Shown: positions 1-9,970, counted from the first letter of the stretch. The stretch is 64,000 nucleotides of DNA from Bacteroidales bacterium (GCA_016934395.1 JAFGSZ010000049.1:28204-92203); one strand, 5' to 3'. Notes: generated by a model from the letters alone, not told the origin. Translations and numbers: made by a program.

Positions 1-201
1 ATAAAGGAAGCTACCGAGAAGTTCAAATATGAATTCAGGAAAAGTTTTGGTTCTTTAAAATGTAAAAAACTTTTAAATATTGACGTTACCAAAGATTACG
101 GAAAGAAAATAGCAATAGAAAAAGAATTATTCAGAACTCAATGCCCAAAATTTGTAGAAACAGCAGCCCGCATTCTGGAAAAAATTGAACATGAAGAATA
201 A
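1..201 (+). CDS. C-terminal part of a C_GCAxxG_C_C family protein (partial)
   Basis: The frame is open from the first base and ends with TAA at 199-201, giving 66 residues of a C-terminus. The pattern FGSLKCKKLL, then LFRTQCPKFVETAARIL, resembles the tail of the C_GCAxxG_C_C family, small proteins with several conserved cysteines and a presumed redox or metal-related role. Two of those cysteines are visible (in LKCKK and TQCPK); the diagnostic GCAxxG part would lie upstream of the window. No function is established for the family. The assignment rests on this short tail, so it is moderate. Confidence 0.55.
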   Translation: MKEATEKFKYEFRKSFGSLKCKKLLNIDVTKDYGKKIAIEKELFRTQCPKFVETAARILEKIEHEE

Positions 202-467
202 CCATAGTATGTTCCGGTAACTTCATAAATAAAATTTTCCGGTATATTTTGGAACATCTATTATTCTATTCTTACAGAAAGTAGTTATTACTTCCCACTA
301 AAAATAATTCAATGTTTCATTGCTTTTTAGGGAAGAATTAATATTATTCTGGTATTTTACAGCAATTAGATTTATTTATCTGTCTGCATTGTAATTTGTA
401 TAATAATAAAAATAAAAAAAAGTTTTATCTTTTACGGGAACTTTTACTCATTTCAACTGTCTAATAA

Positions 468-1100
468 TTGTCTGTTGTGATCTCAGAAGAAATTCTTATA
501 CGGGAGTGTAAAAAGCATAACAGGATTGCTCAAAAAGAGCTGTATGAAACATATACTCCGGTAATGTTTGGCATATGTATCAGATATGCCGTTAATGATG
601 CTGAAGCAAAAGACATTATGCAGGAAGGATTTATTAAAATCTTTTCACACATAAAACAATTTAAGGGGAAAGGGACTTTTGAAGGATGGATGAAGCGAAT
701 AATGATTAATACAGCCATTACGCATTATCATAAAACCAGAAAAAGCAGGACCAACCGCAATATTGATGAAGTAGATGCTACAAGCATTCATGAGGAAACG
801 CAGCAGCAAAATGAAATTAGTGACGGCATTGACCGAACAGATATAGATGAGAAAAATATAAATTTTGATATTGTTGAGCAGGCCGGATTAAATGTTAACG
901 ATCTTTTAAGTGCATTAAATACTATACCGGAAGCTTTTAAATTAGTATTTAACCTGTATTGCATTGAAGGATATAAACATAAAGATATTTCTGAAATGCT
1001 TAGGATTGATGAAAAAACATCACGAACAAGACTTTCAAGAGCACGAAACTTGTTGCAAAAAAAAATATATGAATTAAGTATTAAAAAGGTTGGCAAATAG
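468..1100 (+). CDS. ECF-type RNA polymerase sigma-70 factor
   Basis: A 210-residue extracytoplasmic-function sigma factor that should direct core RNA polymerase to a small regulon. Region 2 spans about residues 15-90, with QEGFIKIFSHIKQFKG and GWMKRIMINTAITHYHK as the -10 recognition helix area. Region 4 spans about 145-205, with the helix-turn-helix GYKHKDISEMLRIDEKTSRT followed by RLSRARNLLQKKI. The linker between the regions is long and acidic. No ATG start exists: TTG at 468 or GTG at 477 are the candidates, and no Shine-Dalgarno distinguishes them. The stop codon overlaps the GTG start of the next gene by one base, so the pair is probably co-translated. The downstream membrane protein is a plausible regulator, but this is inference. 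Confidence 0.9.
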   Translation: MSVVISEEILIRECKKHNRIAQKELYETYTPVMFGICIRYAVNDAEAKDIMQEGFIKIFSHIKQFKGKGTFEGWMKRIMINTAITHYHKTRKSRTNRNIDEVDATSIHEETQQQNEISDGIDRTDIDEKNINFDIVEQAGLNVNDLLSALNTIPEAFKLVFNLYCIEGYKHKDISEMLRIDEKTSRTRLSRARNLLQKKIYELSIKKVGK

Positions 1101-1702
1101 TGAGTAGAGAAGAATTAAATATTGAACAATTATATCAGGACGCTTTTAAGAATTATAAGCCTGAAAGAAATGATTTATCCTGGTTTGATATAGATAGTAA
1201 GGTAGCGCGCGTAAACTTTTTTAAATTTAGCCTTACTTCATTCAATATTTATTATGCTGCATTAGTTGTAACTACTTTTACACTGGCATCATTTTTAACT
1301 GTAAACCAAATCACCGGTAATTCTGAAAAGATACCCTCATCACCCGATAAGGAATTGTTTTTACCGGTTGTCAATCCATCCGCAGATGATAATTTACAGG
1401 TATTCGAAAACGAATCTGTTGTTTCAGAAGATGAAACCTCAGACAATCTAACAGGTAAAGAAAAATTAAGCAAAGAGCAATCTGCAGAAAAATCCCCCGG
1501 AATAGAAAGTTCGACGGGTAAAAATAAAATTCCGGCGATTAGGAAAATTGACAGTTCATTATTAAACTCTCCCGAAATTAGTATTGTACATGAAGACCTT
1601 GCACCTGATTCTACAATAATTCTTAAAGAGGATGATGTAATTGTAAGGGATACAATATTAAGATTTGAAAAATCTTCACGTTCTAAAAGGAAAAAACGCT
1701 AA
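1100..1702 (+). CDS. Single-pass membrane protein coupled to the ECF sigma factor
   Basis: A 200-residue protein beginning with GTG that shares one base with the sigma-factor stop (TAGTG). The first ~47 residues are predicted cytoplasmic. A single hydrophobic segment follows at about residues 50-70 (YYAALVVTTFTLASFLTV), then a long hydrophilic tail rich in Asp, Glu and Ser, ending in a basic cluster (RSKRKKR). The topology and the coupling to a sigma factor are what an anti-sigma factor would show. However, I do not see the zinc-binding HxxxCxxC motif of ZAS anti-sigma factors or a recognisable FecR domain. The function is therefore unknown; the anti-sigma role is only positional inference. 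Confidence 0.8.
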   Translation: MSREELNIEQLYQDAFKNYKPERNDLSWFDIDSKVARVNFFKFSLTSFNIYYAALVVTTFTLASFLTVNQITGNSEKIPSSPDKELFLPVVNPSADDNLQVFENESVVSEDETSDNLTGKEKLSKEQSAEKSPGIESSTGKNKIPAIRKIDSSLLNSPEISIVHEDLAPDSTIILKEDDVIVRDTILRFEKSSRSKRKKR

Positions 1703-1735
1703 ATTTGGTTATCCGAAAACCAAGCTTCCTTCAGG

Positions 1736-2644
1736 ATGGCCAGATTGTATTTTTTCAATTTTCTGTTTTTCTGTTGTGTAATTCACGCATACAGCATTCC
1801 TGATACTTATTTTTCCAATGCTGTTCCAAATGATACGGTAATTATCAAAGCCGATACAATTCACCTTACCGATACAGTTTATATTTATATTGAAGAGGAA
1901 TCGAAATGGCAAATGAGTTTTGAACTCTATATGAAACCTATTTTCCCAATTGGTAAGTATGGGGCTGTTTCACCTTTAAATGAAGAACTAACCAGCTACT
2001 ATAATAAAGAACGAACCGGAATGGCTTCTGTTGGATTAGGAGTCAATTTCGGAATTGAGTATCTTAACTGGAACATTCGTCTTGGATTAACCTATTCAAA
2101 TTATAAAGAAAAAGTAGCGCACGAACCCACAAATGTGGTAACAGAAAATAAAACGCTGGTAGAAATTATTACTTTCCCTCCTTATCCGGTGGTTTATCAT
2201 GGAGATACAACCTGGTATTATCCGGAACAGCGCAGGGAATATCAATCGGAGGTTACAACCTATCTTAACAAACCCTATACAAATAGTTATTTATTTTTTG
2301 AAATACCCTTTTCTATTGGATATCATTTTAGATTTACAAAATTTTCTTATTTAATCAATACCGGCTTTAGCCCCGGATTTTATATTCGACGTGTTACTAA
2401 TAAAAATATTGCACTTTTTGAAGAAGATAACCTTCAGTATATTGACGAACAAAATGATATGAAAATATTCAATTTGTCTGTTTTTGTAAGTGTTGATATC
2501 AATTATTATCATTCCGAAAAACTTGATTTTTTTATCGAACCCTATTTTCGACAACATTTGAATTCTTTTTTTAAAAGTACTTACATGTACCAGTATTTAC
2601 CTGCATCTGTCGGTATAAACCTGGGCATTAAATACTATTTTTAA
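1736..2644 (+). CDS. Predicted outer-membrane beta-barrel protein
   Basis: A 302-residue protein from ATG at 1736 with an N-terminal signal peptide (hydrophobic FFNFLFFCCVIHAYSIP). The body has alternating aromatic/Gly-rich strands (VGLGVNFGIEYLNWNIRLGLTY; LFFEIPFSIGYHFRFTKFSYL) and ends in NLGIKYYF. A terminal Phe preceded by aromatics is a normal outer-membrane beta-signal. It follows the sigma/membrane-protein pair by 33 bases, so it may be in the same operon and a target of that sigma factor. No specific family was recognised. An outer-membrane porin-like or structural role is inferred from composition only. Confidence 0.7.
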   Translation: MARLYFFNFLFFCCVIHAYSIPDTYFSNAVPNDTVIIKADTIHLTDTVYIYIEEESKWQMSFELYMKPIFPIGKYGAVSPLNEELTSYYNKERTGMASVGLGVNFGIEYLNWNIRLGLTYSNYKEKVAHEPTNVVTENKTLVEIITFPPYPVVYHGDTTWYYPEQRREYQSEVTTYLNKPYTNSYLFFEIPFSIGYHFRFTKFSYLINTGFSPGFYIRRVTNKNIALFEEDNLQYIDEQNDMKIFNLSVFVSVDINYYHSEKLDFFIEPYFRQHLNSFFKSTYMYQYLPASVGINLGIKYYF

Positions 2645-2752
2645 CATATTAAAAGAATGCCATAATTAAAATTATAACTTAAATTATTTACGGAAAATTA
2701 AGGGGATTTTTAATAATTCCCATACAGTAAAAAACTTAAAATAAAATTACTA

Positions 2753-2760
2753 TAACTTTG
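2753..2760 (+). promoter_or_regulatory. Bacteroidota -7 box (TAACTTTG) upstream of the beta-helix gene
   Basis: TAACTTTG matches the Bacteroidota -7 consensus TAnnTTTG and lies about 42 bases before the ATG at 2802. No clear TTTG -33 box is visible 19-20 bases upstream, so the call rests on the -7 element and its position. Confidence 0.45.
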
Positions 2761-2801
2761 AAATAATAAATTACAACAAATTATTGTATCCCTCAAAAAC
2801 T

Positions 2802-5177
2802 ATGAATATCAGAATAGTTATATTTTTTGTTTCACTCTCTTTAACGGGATATAATACGTTTATATTTTGTTCTGATCCTGAGCCCGGTAATTTAATCAAT
2901 ACCTCAACAGCCATAATCCCGGGTAATCTGGTGATAAACTCCGATACAACCTGGAATTCGGATACAATTAAAGCCTTTGGAAACATTACAGTCAGTTCAG
3001 GTTTCTCATTAACCATAAGTAAGGGTGTTTTTATTGAATTCCAGGGATATTATGCGATTATTGTCCAGGGAAAATTAAATAGTTATGGAGCAATTGATGA
3101 GCCTGTAACTATAACTATAAACGACACCACAGGATTCTCAAACTGGAGTTCTCAAACCGGCGGATGGCAGGGTTTAAGATTTCAGAACAATGTTTCGGCA
3201 AAATCAGTGGTTCAATATACTATTATAGAATATGCAAAAGCTACCGATCAGCCTTTTCTTGGCCTTGGCGGAGGTATATATATCAGCGATTATAAAAATG
3301 TTGAAGTCAGCAATTGTATTATAAGGAATAATTATGCCAGAATCGGCGCGGGTTTATTTTGTAATAATACCGAAGCTGAAATTTCACATAATCTTATTCA
3401 TTCAAACCGATCGGATGATGGAGGCGGAGGTATTTTTTGCGTAAATGCAAATACTAAAATTCTGAATAATGTAATTGTAAAAAATATATCCTCAAAAGGG
3501 GCGGGATTGTTTTTTCAAAATTCGGTTAGCCCAAAATTATACAACAATACTATATGTGAGAATACTGCCTCCGAATTTGGCGGAGGAATTTACTTTTACC
3601 AGGGATCAAATCCTACTCTAAGAAATAACATTTTTTGTAGCAATACGGCCGATGTAAAAGGAAACCAGGTTTACATTCTTCCGGATTCCAGACCATCGTT
3701 TTATAATTGCAATATACAAGGTGGCTTAAATGAACTATTTGAACCTCCGGATACTGCATATCCCGGAACGGCAGTAAATATTATCAATGTGCCTTCAGAT
3801 TTTGTAAAAGAAACTGAATTTGATTACAGTCTGTCTGAAACCAGCCAATGTATTGATGCAGGTGATAATACCGATATTAATTATGATCTCGATTTTCAGC
3901 ACAATATCCGGATTTGGGACGGAAATATGAACGATACTGCAATAGTCGATATCGGAGCTTATGAATTCGGTGCCCCGCTGGGTTTACGGGTAACCTATAA
4001 AGTTAAAGATGTAACCGTAGAGGGAGCAAGCAACGGAGAACTTACTATTAATATTGAAGGTGGTGTGCCTCCATATCGTCTTCTGGTGACCGGCTTGTTG
4101 TTTTCAGAAAATTTTGACGATCTGGATACCAATGAAGTATTCATTGATAACCTTAAAACAGGGAAATATACGATCAGGGTTTGGGATAACAGTGACTTCT
4201 ATTTTATTACTGATGCCTACATTGATTTTAACGGTATTGTTGATTTTTCTATCTCCGGAAATGTTTACACTCGAAACGGCCCTCTGGATAACGGAATGGT
4301 AATAGCCTTTTTAAAAAATAACAATAATTATATCCCAACAGATATTGTGCAGGTTTACAAAGGTGAATACCTGTTTGAAAATATTGATTCGGCACAATAC
4401 ATTTTATATGCAATTCCTAATCCCTATATATATCCCGAACATTTACCCACATTTTTTCCGAATACACTCTACTGGGATGCTGCTAATGTTATTAAAGCCT
4501 ACGGAAATGCATACAATGTAGACATATATCTGGAATACTTTGTTGCCCAGACCACCGGATCAGGAGAAATAGGCGGATCTTCAGTGTTTGAAGATACCTT
4601 GAGCTACGAGACCCCTATATTTAAAATTCCCTGGTTTGGGTCAGAAATTACCAATCCAATAAATACCGAAGACGCAGCCCGGAATATACCGGTAATCATT
4701 TTCCAGGAAAATAAACCTGTGGGTTGGGCTTTATCTGATGAATATGGGGATTTTGGATTAAAGAACCTTCCGGAAGGTACCTATCATCTGATTATTCAAA
4801 AACCCGGCCTTCCCATGTACAACACCCCTACATTTGACCTAAATGAAGAAAATCCGGATGAAAAGACCATCAAAATCTTTATACGTTCTCGTGACATTTT
4901 TACCAGTATTGAAAAATTTAAAACGGATTGGTTTATTGAAATAGGTCCAAATCCGGTAAAAAACTCACTGAACATCGATTTAAATCATTACGATGGACTT
5001 TTTGTAAATCTGCGACTTACAAATATGCTGGGACAGATAATTTATCAAAACAATTATTATAAACCACAGGGAGTAACTAATTTGCAAATTTACCTTGGAA
5101 ATCTGGTGAGCGGAGTATATTACCTGGGTATTGATGTGGAAAATTATTCTGACGCATTTAAAATTATTAAAGAATAA
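2802..5177 (+). CDS. Secreted parallel beta-helix protein with T9SS C-terminal sorting domain
   Basis: A 791-residue exported protein. The frame stays open upstream to a TTG at 2784, but ATG at 2802 begins directly at a signal peptide (MNIRIVIFFVSLSLTGYN) and is preferred. Residues ~80-330 are a right-handed parallel beta-helix of the pectate-lyase type, with repeated turns such as GGGIYISDYKNVEVSNC and GAGLFCNNTEAEISHN. The middle holds Ig/SprB- and CarboxypepD-like beta domains (VEGASNGELTINIEGGVPPY; ISGNVYTRNGPLDNGMVIAF). The last ~80 residues are a type A T9SS sorting domain (IGPNPVKNSLNIDL, LRLTNMLGQIIY, LVSGVYYLGI). It should therefore be delivered to the cell surface by type IX secretion. 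No catalytic residues can be assigned; a polysaccharide-binding or adhesive role is inference. Confidence 0.88.
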   Translation: MNIRIVIFFVSLSLTGYNTFIFCSDPEPGNLINTSTAIIPGNLVINSDTTWNSDTIKAFGNITVSSGFSLTISKGVFIEFQGYYAIIVQGKLNSYGAIDEPVTITINDTTGFSNWSSQTGGWQGLRFQNNVSAKSVVQYTIIEYAKATDQPFLGLGGGIYISDYKNVEVSNCIIRNNYARIGAGLFCNNTEAEISHNLIHSNRSDDGGGGIFCVNANTKILNNVIVKNISSKGAGLFFQNSVSPKLYNNTICENTASEFGGGIYFYQGSNPTLRNNIFCSNTADVKGNQVYILPDSRPSFYNCNIQGGLNELFEPPDTAYPGTAVNIINVPSDFVKETEFDYSLSETSQCIDAGDNTDINYDLDFQHNIRIWDGNMNDTAIVDIGAYEFGAPLGLRVTYKVKDVTVEGASNGELTINIEGGVPPYRLLVTGLLFSENFDDLDTNEVFIDNLKTGKYTIRVWDNSDFYFITDAYIDFNGIVDFSISGNVYTRNGPLDNGMVIAFLKNNNNYIPTDIVQVYKGEYLFENIDSAQYILYAIPNPYIYPEHLPTFFPNTLYWDAANVIKAYGNAYNVDIYLEYFVAQTTGSGEIGGSSVFEDTLSYETPIFKIPWFGSEITNPINTEDAARNIPVIIFQENKPVGWALSDEYGDFGLKNLPEGTYHLIIQKPGLPMYNTPTFDLNEENPDEKTIKIFIRSRDIFTSIEKFKTDWFIEIGPNPVKNSLNIDLNHYDGLFVNLRLTNMLGQIIYQNNYYKPQGVTNLQIYLGNLVSGVYYLGIDVENYSDAFKIIKE

Positions 5178-5340
5178 AAATTCTTTGCTATAATCAGGTT
5201 GTTTTCGTTTTAAAAAATTTTCCAAACTTATCAACATCTCTGTTTTTTTGATCCGGATTGAAGTAAATTTATCCACCTAAACTTAGTTTGTATTAGCTTT
5301 AATGTACTTCACTAATTTCTAACGACTTATTCAGCTGTTC

Positions 5341-8300
5341 ATGTATCTTATTTTCGACACAGAAACTACAGGATTACCAAAAAATTCATTTGCCCCAATT
5401 ACAGACTTTGATAATTGGCCCCGTATGGTGCAATTAGCCTGGGAAGTACATGATAAACTCGGAAACCTTATTGAAGCTAAAAACTACATTATTAAACCTG
5501 ATGGTTATACAATCCCTTATTCTGCTGAAAAAATTCATGGTATATCCACTGAAAAGGCAATGAATGACGGGCTTGATCTGATATGGGTGCTGAAAGAATT
5601 TAATCAGTCTCTCGATCGTTCCGAGGTTTTAATCGGCCATAATATTGAATTTGACATTAAAATTTTAGGAGCAGAATTTAAAAGAACAAAAACTCAAACA
5701 ACTTTTTTTGAAAAAGTAACGATATGCACCAAAGAAGAAAGTACAGAATTTTGCGCCCTTCCCGGAGGAAAAGGGGGGAAATTCAAATGGCCAAATCTTT
5801 TTGAACTGCATAACAAACTTTTTAATGAAGGATTTAGTGAAGCCCATAATGCTTCTGCCGACGTAGCAGCTACCGCAAGATGTTTTCTCGAGCTTATGAG
5901 GCTTGGTGTTGTCACTCCGGAAAAGTTAAAAATTGATGGTGAAACATATACAGCCTTTTTAACCAAAAATACCGGGCCTTTCCCCCCCATTGATATTAAA
6001 ATTGAATCCAATAAATCCCTGAATTCTTCAATGGATTTATCCTCTTCTATTGAAGATGCAAAGATCAGTTCTGATCTTAATAAAAATATTCCCTTTACTC
6101 ATTTGCATATTCATACCCAATATTCTATTCTGGACGGAGCTGCAGATATTTCAGGATTAATAAATAAGGCCAAAAATTACGGAATGACTGCCCTGGCCAT
6201 TACCGATCATGGAAACATGTTTGGTGTTAAAGAATTTCATAATATAGCGCTAAAGAACAAAATAAAACCCATTTTGGGCTGTGAGGTATATATTGCCCGG
6301 CGCTCAAGATTCGATAAATCAGATAAATCAGATGGCGGTGGATATCATATGGTTCTTTTGGCTAAAAATGCAGAAGGATATCATAACCTTGTAAAACTGG
6401 TATCTTATGGCTGGACCGAAGGTTTCTACTATAAACCCCGAATCGATAAAGAACTTCTGAAAAAATTTGCAACAGGTTTAATTGCTACCTCAGCATGCCT
6501 TAACGGAGAAATTCCATATATTATAAGAAACGAAAATAAAAACGAAGCTAAAAAGGCCATCGAGGAATATAAATCAATTTTTGGAGAAGACTTCTACCTG
6601 GAATTGCAGCGACATCCTTCGGGTGATCCGGAAATGGACAAAGAAGTATACGATGACCAGGTTTTTGTAAATAAACAGATACTGGAACTTGCTGTTGAAA
6701 CGCATACAAAATATATTGCCACCAACGATGTGCATTTTATAAATAAAGAAGATGCTGCTGCACATGATCGGTTATTGTGTATAAGTACAGCTTCTGATGT
6801 GGACGATCCTAACAGGCTAAGATATACACAGCAGGAATGGTTTAAGACACAACAGGAGATGGCCGAATTATTTTCCGATGTTCCTGAAGCATTGTCTACA
6901 ACGCAGGAAATTAGCGATAAAATAGAAATTTATGAGTTGAATTCTAATCCGATAATGCCCGACTTTCCTATTCCCGAAGGATTTGAGGATGAAGATTCGT
7001 ACCTTAGACATATTACCTATGAAGGGGCGAAAAAACGCTACCCGGAGCTTCCGGATAACATAAAGGATCGGATTGAATTTGAGCTGGAAACCATTAAAAA
7101 GATGGGATTCCCGGGCTATTTTCTGATTGTCTGGGATTTTATAAAAGCAGCACGCGAAATGGATGTTTCCGTCGGCCCCGGTAGAGGATCGGCCGCAGGA
7201 TCGGTTGTTGCTTATTGCCTTAAAATTACAGATATTGATCCGATAAAATATAATTTACTGTTTGAACGATTTCTTAATCCCGACAGGATATCCATGCCTG
7301 ATGTAGACATTGATTTTGATGAAGACGGACGGGATAAGGTACTCCAATGGGTGGTAGAAAAGTATGGGAAAAAGAGGGTAGCCCATATCATTACCTTCGG
7401 TACCATGGCGCCAAAAATGGCTATCCGTGATGTGGCCAGGGTCCAGAAACTGGAACTTCAGGAAGCAGACCGGCTCGCTAAACTTGTACCGGAGCGTCCC
7501 GGAACAAGTTTTGAAAAAGCCTATAAAGAAGTTCCTGAATTGTCGGAAGAAAGGAATTCCCCAAATGCCCTGATTTCATCCACATTAAAATATGCTGAAG
7601 TACTGGAAGGTTCTGTTAGACAAACCGGAATTCATGCCTGTGGAATAATAATCGGTAAGGATAATCTGGAAAATTATATTCCCATTAGTACAAATAAGGA
7701 TGCCGAATTATATGTTACCCAGTATGACGGGAAACATATTGAGGCAGTGGGTATGCTAAAAATGGATTTCCTCGGGTTAAAAACATTATCCATCATTAAA
7801 GACACTGTTGATAACATAAAAGTTTCTAAAGGGATTATTATCGATATTGACAATCTCCCTCTGGATGATGCTGATACCTTTGAACTTTACAGTCGTGGGG
7901 AAACCACAGGCCTGTTTCAGTTTGAATCTGACGGGATGAAAAAACACCTCCGTGCTTTAAAACCCAACCGTTTTGAGGATCTTATTGCCATGAATGCCCT
8001 TTACCGTCCGGGACCAATGGAATATATCCCGCATTTTATCGATCGAAAACACGGCAAAGAAAAGATTGAATATGACCTGCCCGAGATGGAAGAATTCCTG
8101 AAAGACACTTACGGAATTACCGTTTACCAGGAACAGGTGATGTTACTTTCTCAAAAACTTGCAGGATTTTCGAAAGGTATGGCGGATTCGTTAAGAAAGG
8201 CCATGGGGAAGAAGATTAAATCGATGATGGACGATTTAAAAGAAAAATTTGTTGAAGGTTGCAGAAACAATGGCTACGAAGAAAATAAGATCATTAAAAT

Positions 8301-9573
8301 ATGGCGCGACTGGGAAGCCTTTGCCCAGTATGCCTTTAATAAATCGCATTCCACATGCTATGCGTATGTAAGTTATCAGACTGCGTATTTAAAAGCACAC
8401 TTCCCGGCAGAATTTATGGCTGCCGTATTGAGCAGGAACCTGAATGATATTAAAAAAGTATCATTCTTTATGGATGAATGCAAAAGAATGGGATTAAAAG
8501 TCCTTGTTCCAGATATAAATGAGAGTTATTTGCGTTTTACTGTTAACAAAGCCGGAAATATCCGGTTTGGGCTCGCAGCCATAAAAGGCGTGGGAGAAGC
8601 GGCAGTGGAACATATTATTACTGAAAGGCAAACCAATGGAGCTTTTAAAAATATTTTCGATTTCGTAGAAAGGGTTAACCTGAGCACGGTAAATAAGCGT
8701 AGTTTCGAAGCCATTATTATGGCCGGGGGATTCGATAGTTTTGAAGAAATACAGCGACACCAGTTTTTTGAACAAAATGACAAAGAAGAACCCTTTTTAG
8801 AAAGTCTGATTAAGTATGGAAATAAAATTCAGAATGAAAGTAATTCGGCACCCACGCTATTTGGCGATATCGTGGATATAGAAATTGCCATACCCACAAT
8901 TCCCATTTGTGAGGAATGGCCTCATCTGGTAAAATTAAATAAAGAAAAAGAGGTTATAGGCATATACCTCTCAGCCCATCCCCTTGATGATTTTAAACTG
9001 GAAATCGATACTCTTTGTAATACTTCCCTTACTGAACTTAAAGATCTGCCCGAACTTAAAGACAAAGAAATATGTGTTGCCGGAATTGTGAGTAGTGCCA
9101 ATCATGCGATTTCCAAAAAGGGCAATCCATACGGTGTTATCACACTCGAAGATTATTCAGATTCGTTTCGAATGACTCTGTTTGGAAGGGATTATGAACA
9201 GTTTAGAAACTATATGTACCCGGGATATTCATTATTATTAAAAGGTAGTGTTCAACAAAAATCCTGGCCAAAAGACAATCCTGAACTTGAATTTAGAATA
9301 AAAAGCATTGCTATGCTTTCAAGCGCAAAAGAAGAATTAATAAAAAGTATTCTGATCCGTGTACCCCTTGAGAATCTTACAGGAGATTTAATAGAAAATC
9401 TGCAAAATTATATCCCGGAAAACGGAGGAAAAATCGATTTAAAATTTTACATTTATGATAAATCGGAAGGCATAAGCATTGAGATGTTCTCCCGAAACCG
9501 GAGGATTGCTTTAACAGATCAATTGGTTGATTTTTTAAAAAGAACTCCTGAACTGGATTTTAAACTAAATTAA
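5341..9573 (+). CDS. dnaE: DNA polymerase III alpha subunit with fused N-terminal 3'-5' exonuclease
   Basis: A 1410-residue replicative polymerase. Residues 1-~190 are a DEDD (DnaQ/epsilon-like) proofreading exonuclease: FDTETTGLP (Asp6, Glu8), GHNIEFD and HNASADVAAT supply the acidic residues and His. A linker leads to the PHP domain (~255-480; HLHIHTQYSILDGA, ITDHGNMFG). The palm/fingers follow, with GPGRGSAAGS and the catalytic PDVDIDFDEDGRD. The C-terminus has helix-hairpin-helix (IKGVGEAAVEHII) and OB-fold regions. E. coli DnaE is about 1160 residues; the extra length is the exonuclease, a fusion known in Bacteroidota. The start is the ATG at 5341, immediately before FDTETTG, and it stands alone with its own intergenic spaces. 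PHP-domain metal ligands look intact. Function is near certain. Confidence 0.98.
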   Translation: MYLIFDTETTGLPKNSFAPITDFDNWPRMVQLAWEVHDKLGNLIEAKNYIIKPDGYTIPYSAEKIHGISTEKAMNDGLDLIWVLKEFNQSLDRSEVLIGHNIEFDIKILGAEFKRTKTQTTFFEKVTICTKEESTEFCALPGGKGGKFKWPNLFELHNKLFNEGFSEAHNASADVAATARCFLELMRLGVVTPEKLKIDGETYTAFLTKNTGPFPPIDIKIESNKSLNSSMDLSSSIEDAKISSDLNKNIPFTHLHIHTQYSILDGAADISGLINKAKNYGMTALAITDHGNMFGVKEFHNIALKNKIKPILGCEVYIARRSRFDKSDKSDGGGYHMVLLAKNAEGYHNLVKLVSYGWTEGFYYKPRIDKELLKKFATGLIATSACLNGEIPYIIRNENKNEAKKAIEEYKSIFGEDFYLELQRHPSGDPEMDKEVYDDQVFVNKQILELAVETHTKYIATNDVHFINKEDAAAHDRLLCISTASDVDDPNRLRYTQQEWFKTQQEMAELFSDVPEALSTTQEISDKIEIYELNSNPIMPDFPIPEGFEDEDSYLRHITYEGAKKRYPELPDNIKDRIEFELETIKKMGFPGYFLIVWDFIKAAREMDVSVGPGRGSAAGSVVAYCLKITDIDPIKYNLLFERFLNPDRISMPDVDIDFDEDGRDKVLQWVVEKYGKKRVAHIITFGTMAPKMAIRDVARVQKLELQEADRLAKLVPERPGTSFEKAYKEVPELSEERNSPNALISSTLKYAEVLEGSVRQTGIHACGIIIGKDNLENYIPISTNKDAELYVTQYDGKHIEAVGMLKMDFLGLKTLSIIKDTVDNIKVSKGIIIDIDNLPLDDADTFELYSRGETTGLFQFESDGMKKHLRALKPNRFEDLIAMNALYRPGPMEYIPHFIDRKHGKEKIEYDLPEMEEFLKDTYGITVYQEQVMLLSQKLAGFSKGMADSLRKAMGKKIKSMMDDLKEKFVEGCRNNGYEENKIIKIWRDWEAFAQYAFNKSHSTCYAYVSYQTAYLKAHFPAEFMAAVLSRNLNDIKKVSFFMDECKRMGLKVLVPDINESYLRFTVNKAGNIRFGLAAIKGVGEAAVEHIITERQTNGAFKNIFDFVERVNLSTVNKRSFEAIIMAGGFDSFEEIQRHQFFEQNDKEEPFLESLIKYGNKIQNESNSAPTLFGDIVDIEIAIPTIPICEEWPHLVKLNKEKEVIGIYLSAHPLDDFKLEIDTLCNTSLTELKDLPELKDKEICVAGIVSSANHAISKKGNPYGVITLEDYSDSFRMTLFGRDYEQFRNYMYPGYSLLLKGSVQQKSWPKDNPELEFRIKSIAMLSSAKEELIKSILIRVPLENLTGDLIENLQNYIPENGGKIDLKFYIYDKSEGISIEMFSRNRRIALTDQLVDFLKRTPELDFKLN

Positions 9574-9577
9574 TCTG

Positions 9578-9608
9578 TTGCAGTGCTGGCTTAATTTTTA
9601 TAATTTTG
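9578..9608 (+). promoter_or_regulatory. Bacteroidota promoter of trxA
   Basis: TTG at 9578-9580 and TAATTTTG at 9601-9608 are separated by 20 bases and match the -33/-7 pattern of Bacteroidota primary-sigma promoters. The predicted transcription start, about 7 bases downstream, leaves a leader of roughly 40 bases before ATG 9653. Confidence 0.6.
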
Positions 9609-9652
9609 GCAGCGTAAATATTAAATACTAATTATTTTTAAAAATAAATGTT

Positions 9653-9970
9653 ATGACAATAGAATTGACTGATGCCAATTTTGATGAAGTGGTTCTAAAA
9701 TCAGACAAGCCGGTAATTGTTGATTTCTGGGCCGAATGGTGTGGGCCATGCCGTATGGTGGGTCCGATTGTGAAGGAAATTGCAGAGGAATATAAAGAAA
9801 AGGTAGTGGTAGGGAAACTTGATGTAGACAGCAATCCCGGGGTATCAGCAAAATTTGGTATCCGTAATATTCCCACATTATTATTTTTTAAAAACGGTGA
9901 AGTTGCAGATAAACAGGTAGGAGCAGTTCCTAAATCAAATATTTTAAAAAAACTGGAAGTACTATTTTAA
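9653..9970 (+). CDS. trxA: Thioredoxin
   Basis: A 105-residue cytoplasmic thioredoxin without signal peptide. The active site WCGPC places the redox cysteines at residues 30 and 33, inside VDFWAEWCGPCRMVGP. The cis-proline loop is RNIPTLLFF, and KLDVDSNPG is the usual central strand. It reduces protein disulfides using electrons from thioredoxin reductase and serves as donor for ribonucleotide reductase and others. The gene has its own promoter (9578-9608) and a strong terminator just downstream, so it is monocistronic. Length and motifs are canonical. Confidence 0.97.
   Translation: MTIELTDANFDEVVLKSDKPVIVDFWAEWCGPCRMVGPIVKEIAEEYKEKVVVGKLDVDSNPGVSAKFGIRNIPTLLFFKNGEVADKQVGAVPKSNILKKLEVLF

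Noticed and set aside
5694..6011. 105-codon open frame on the minus strand opposite the dnaE exonuclease
   Set aside because: It lies fully inside a certain gene, has no family features and no promoter; an antisense shadow.
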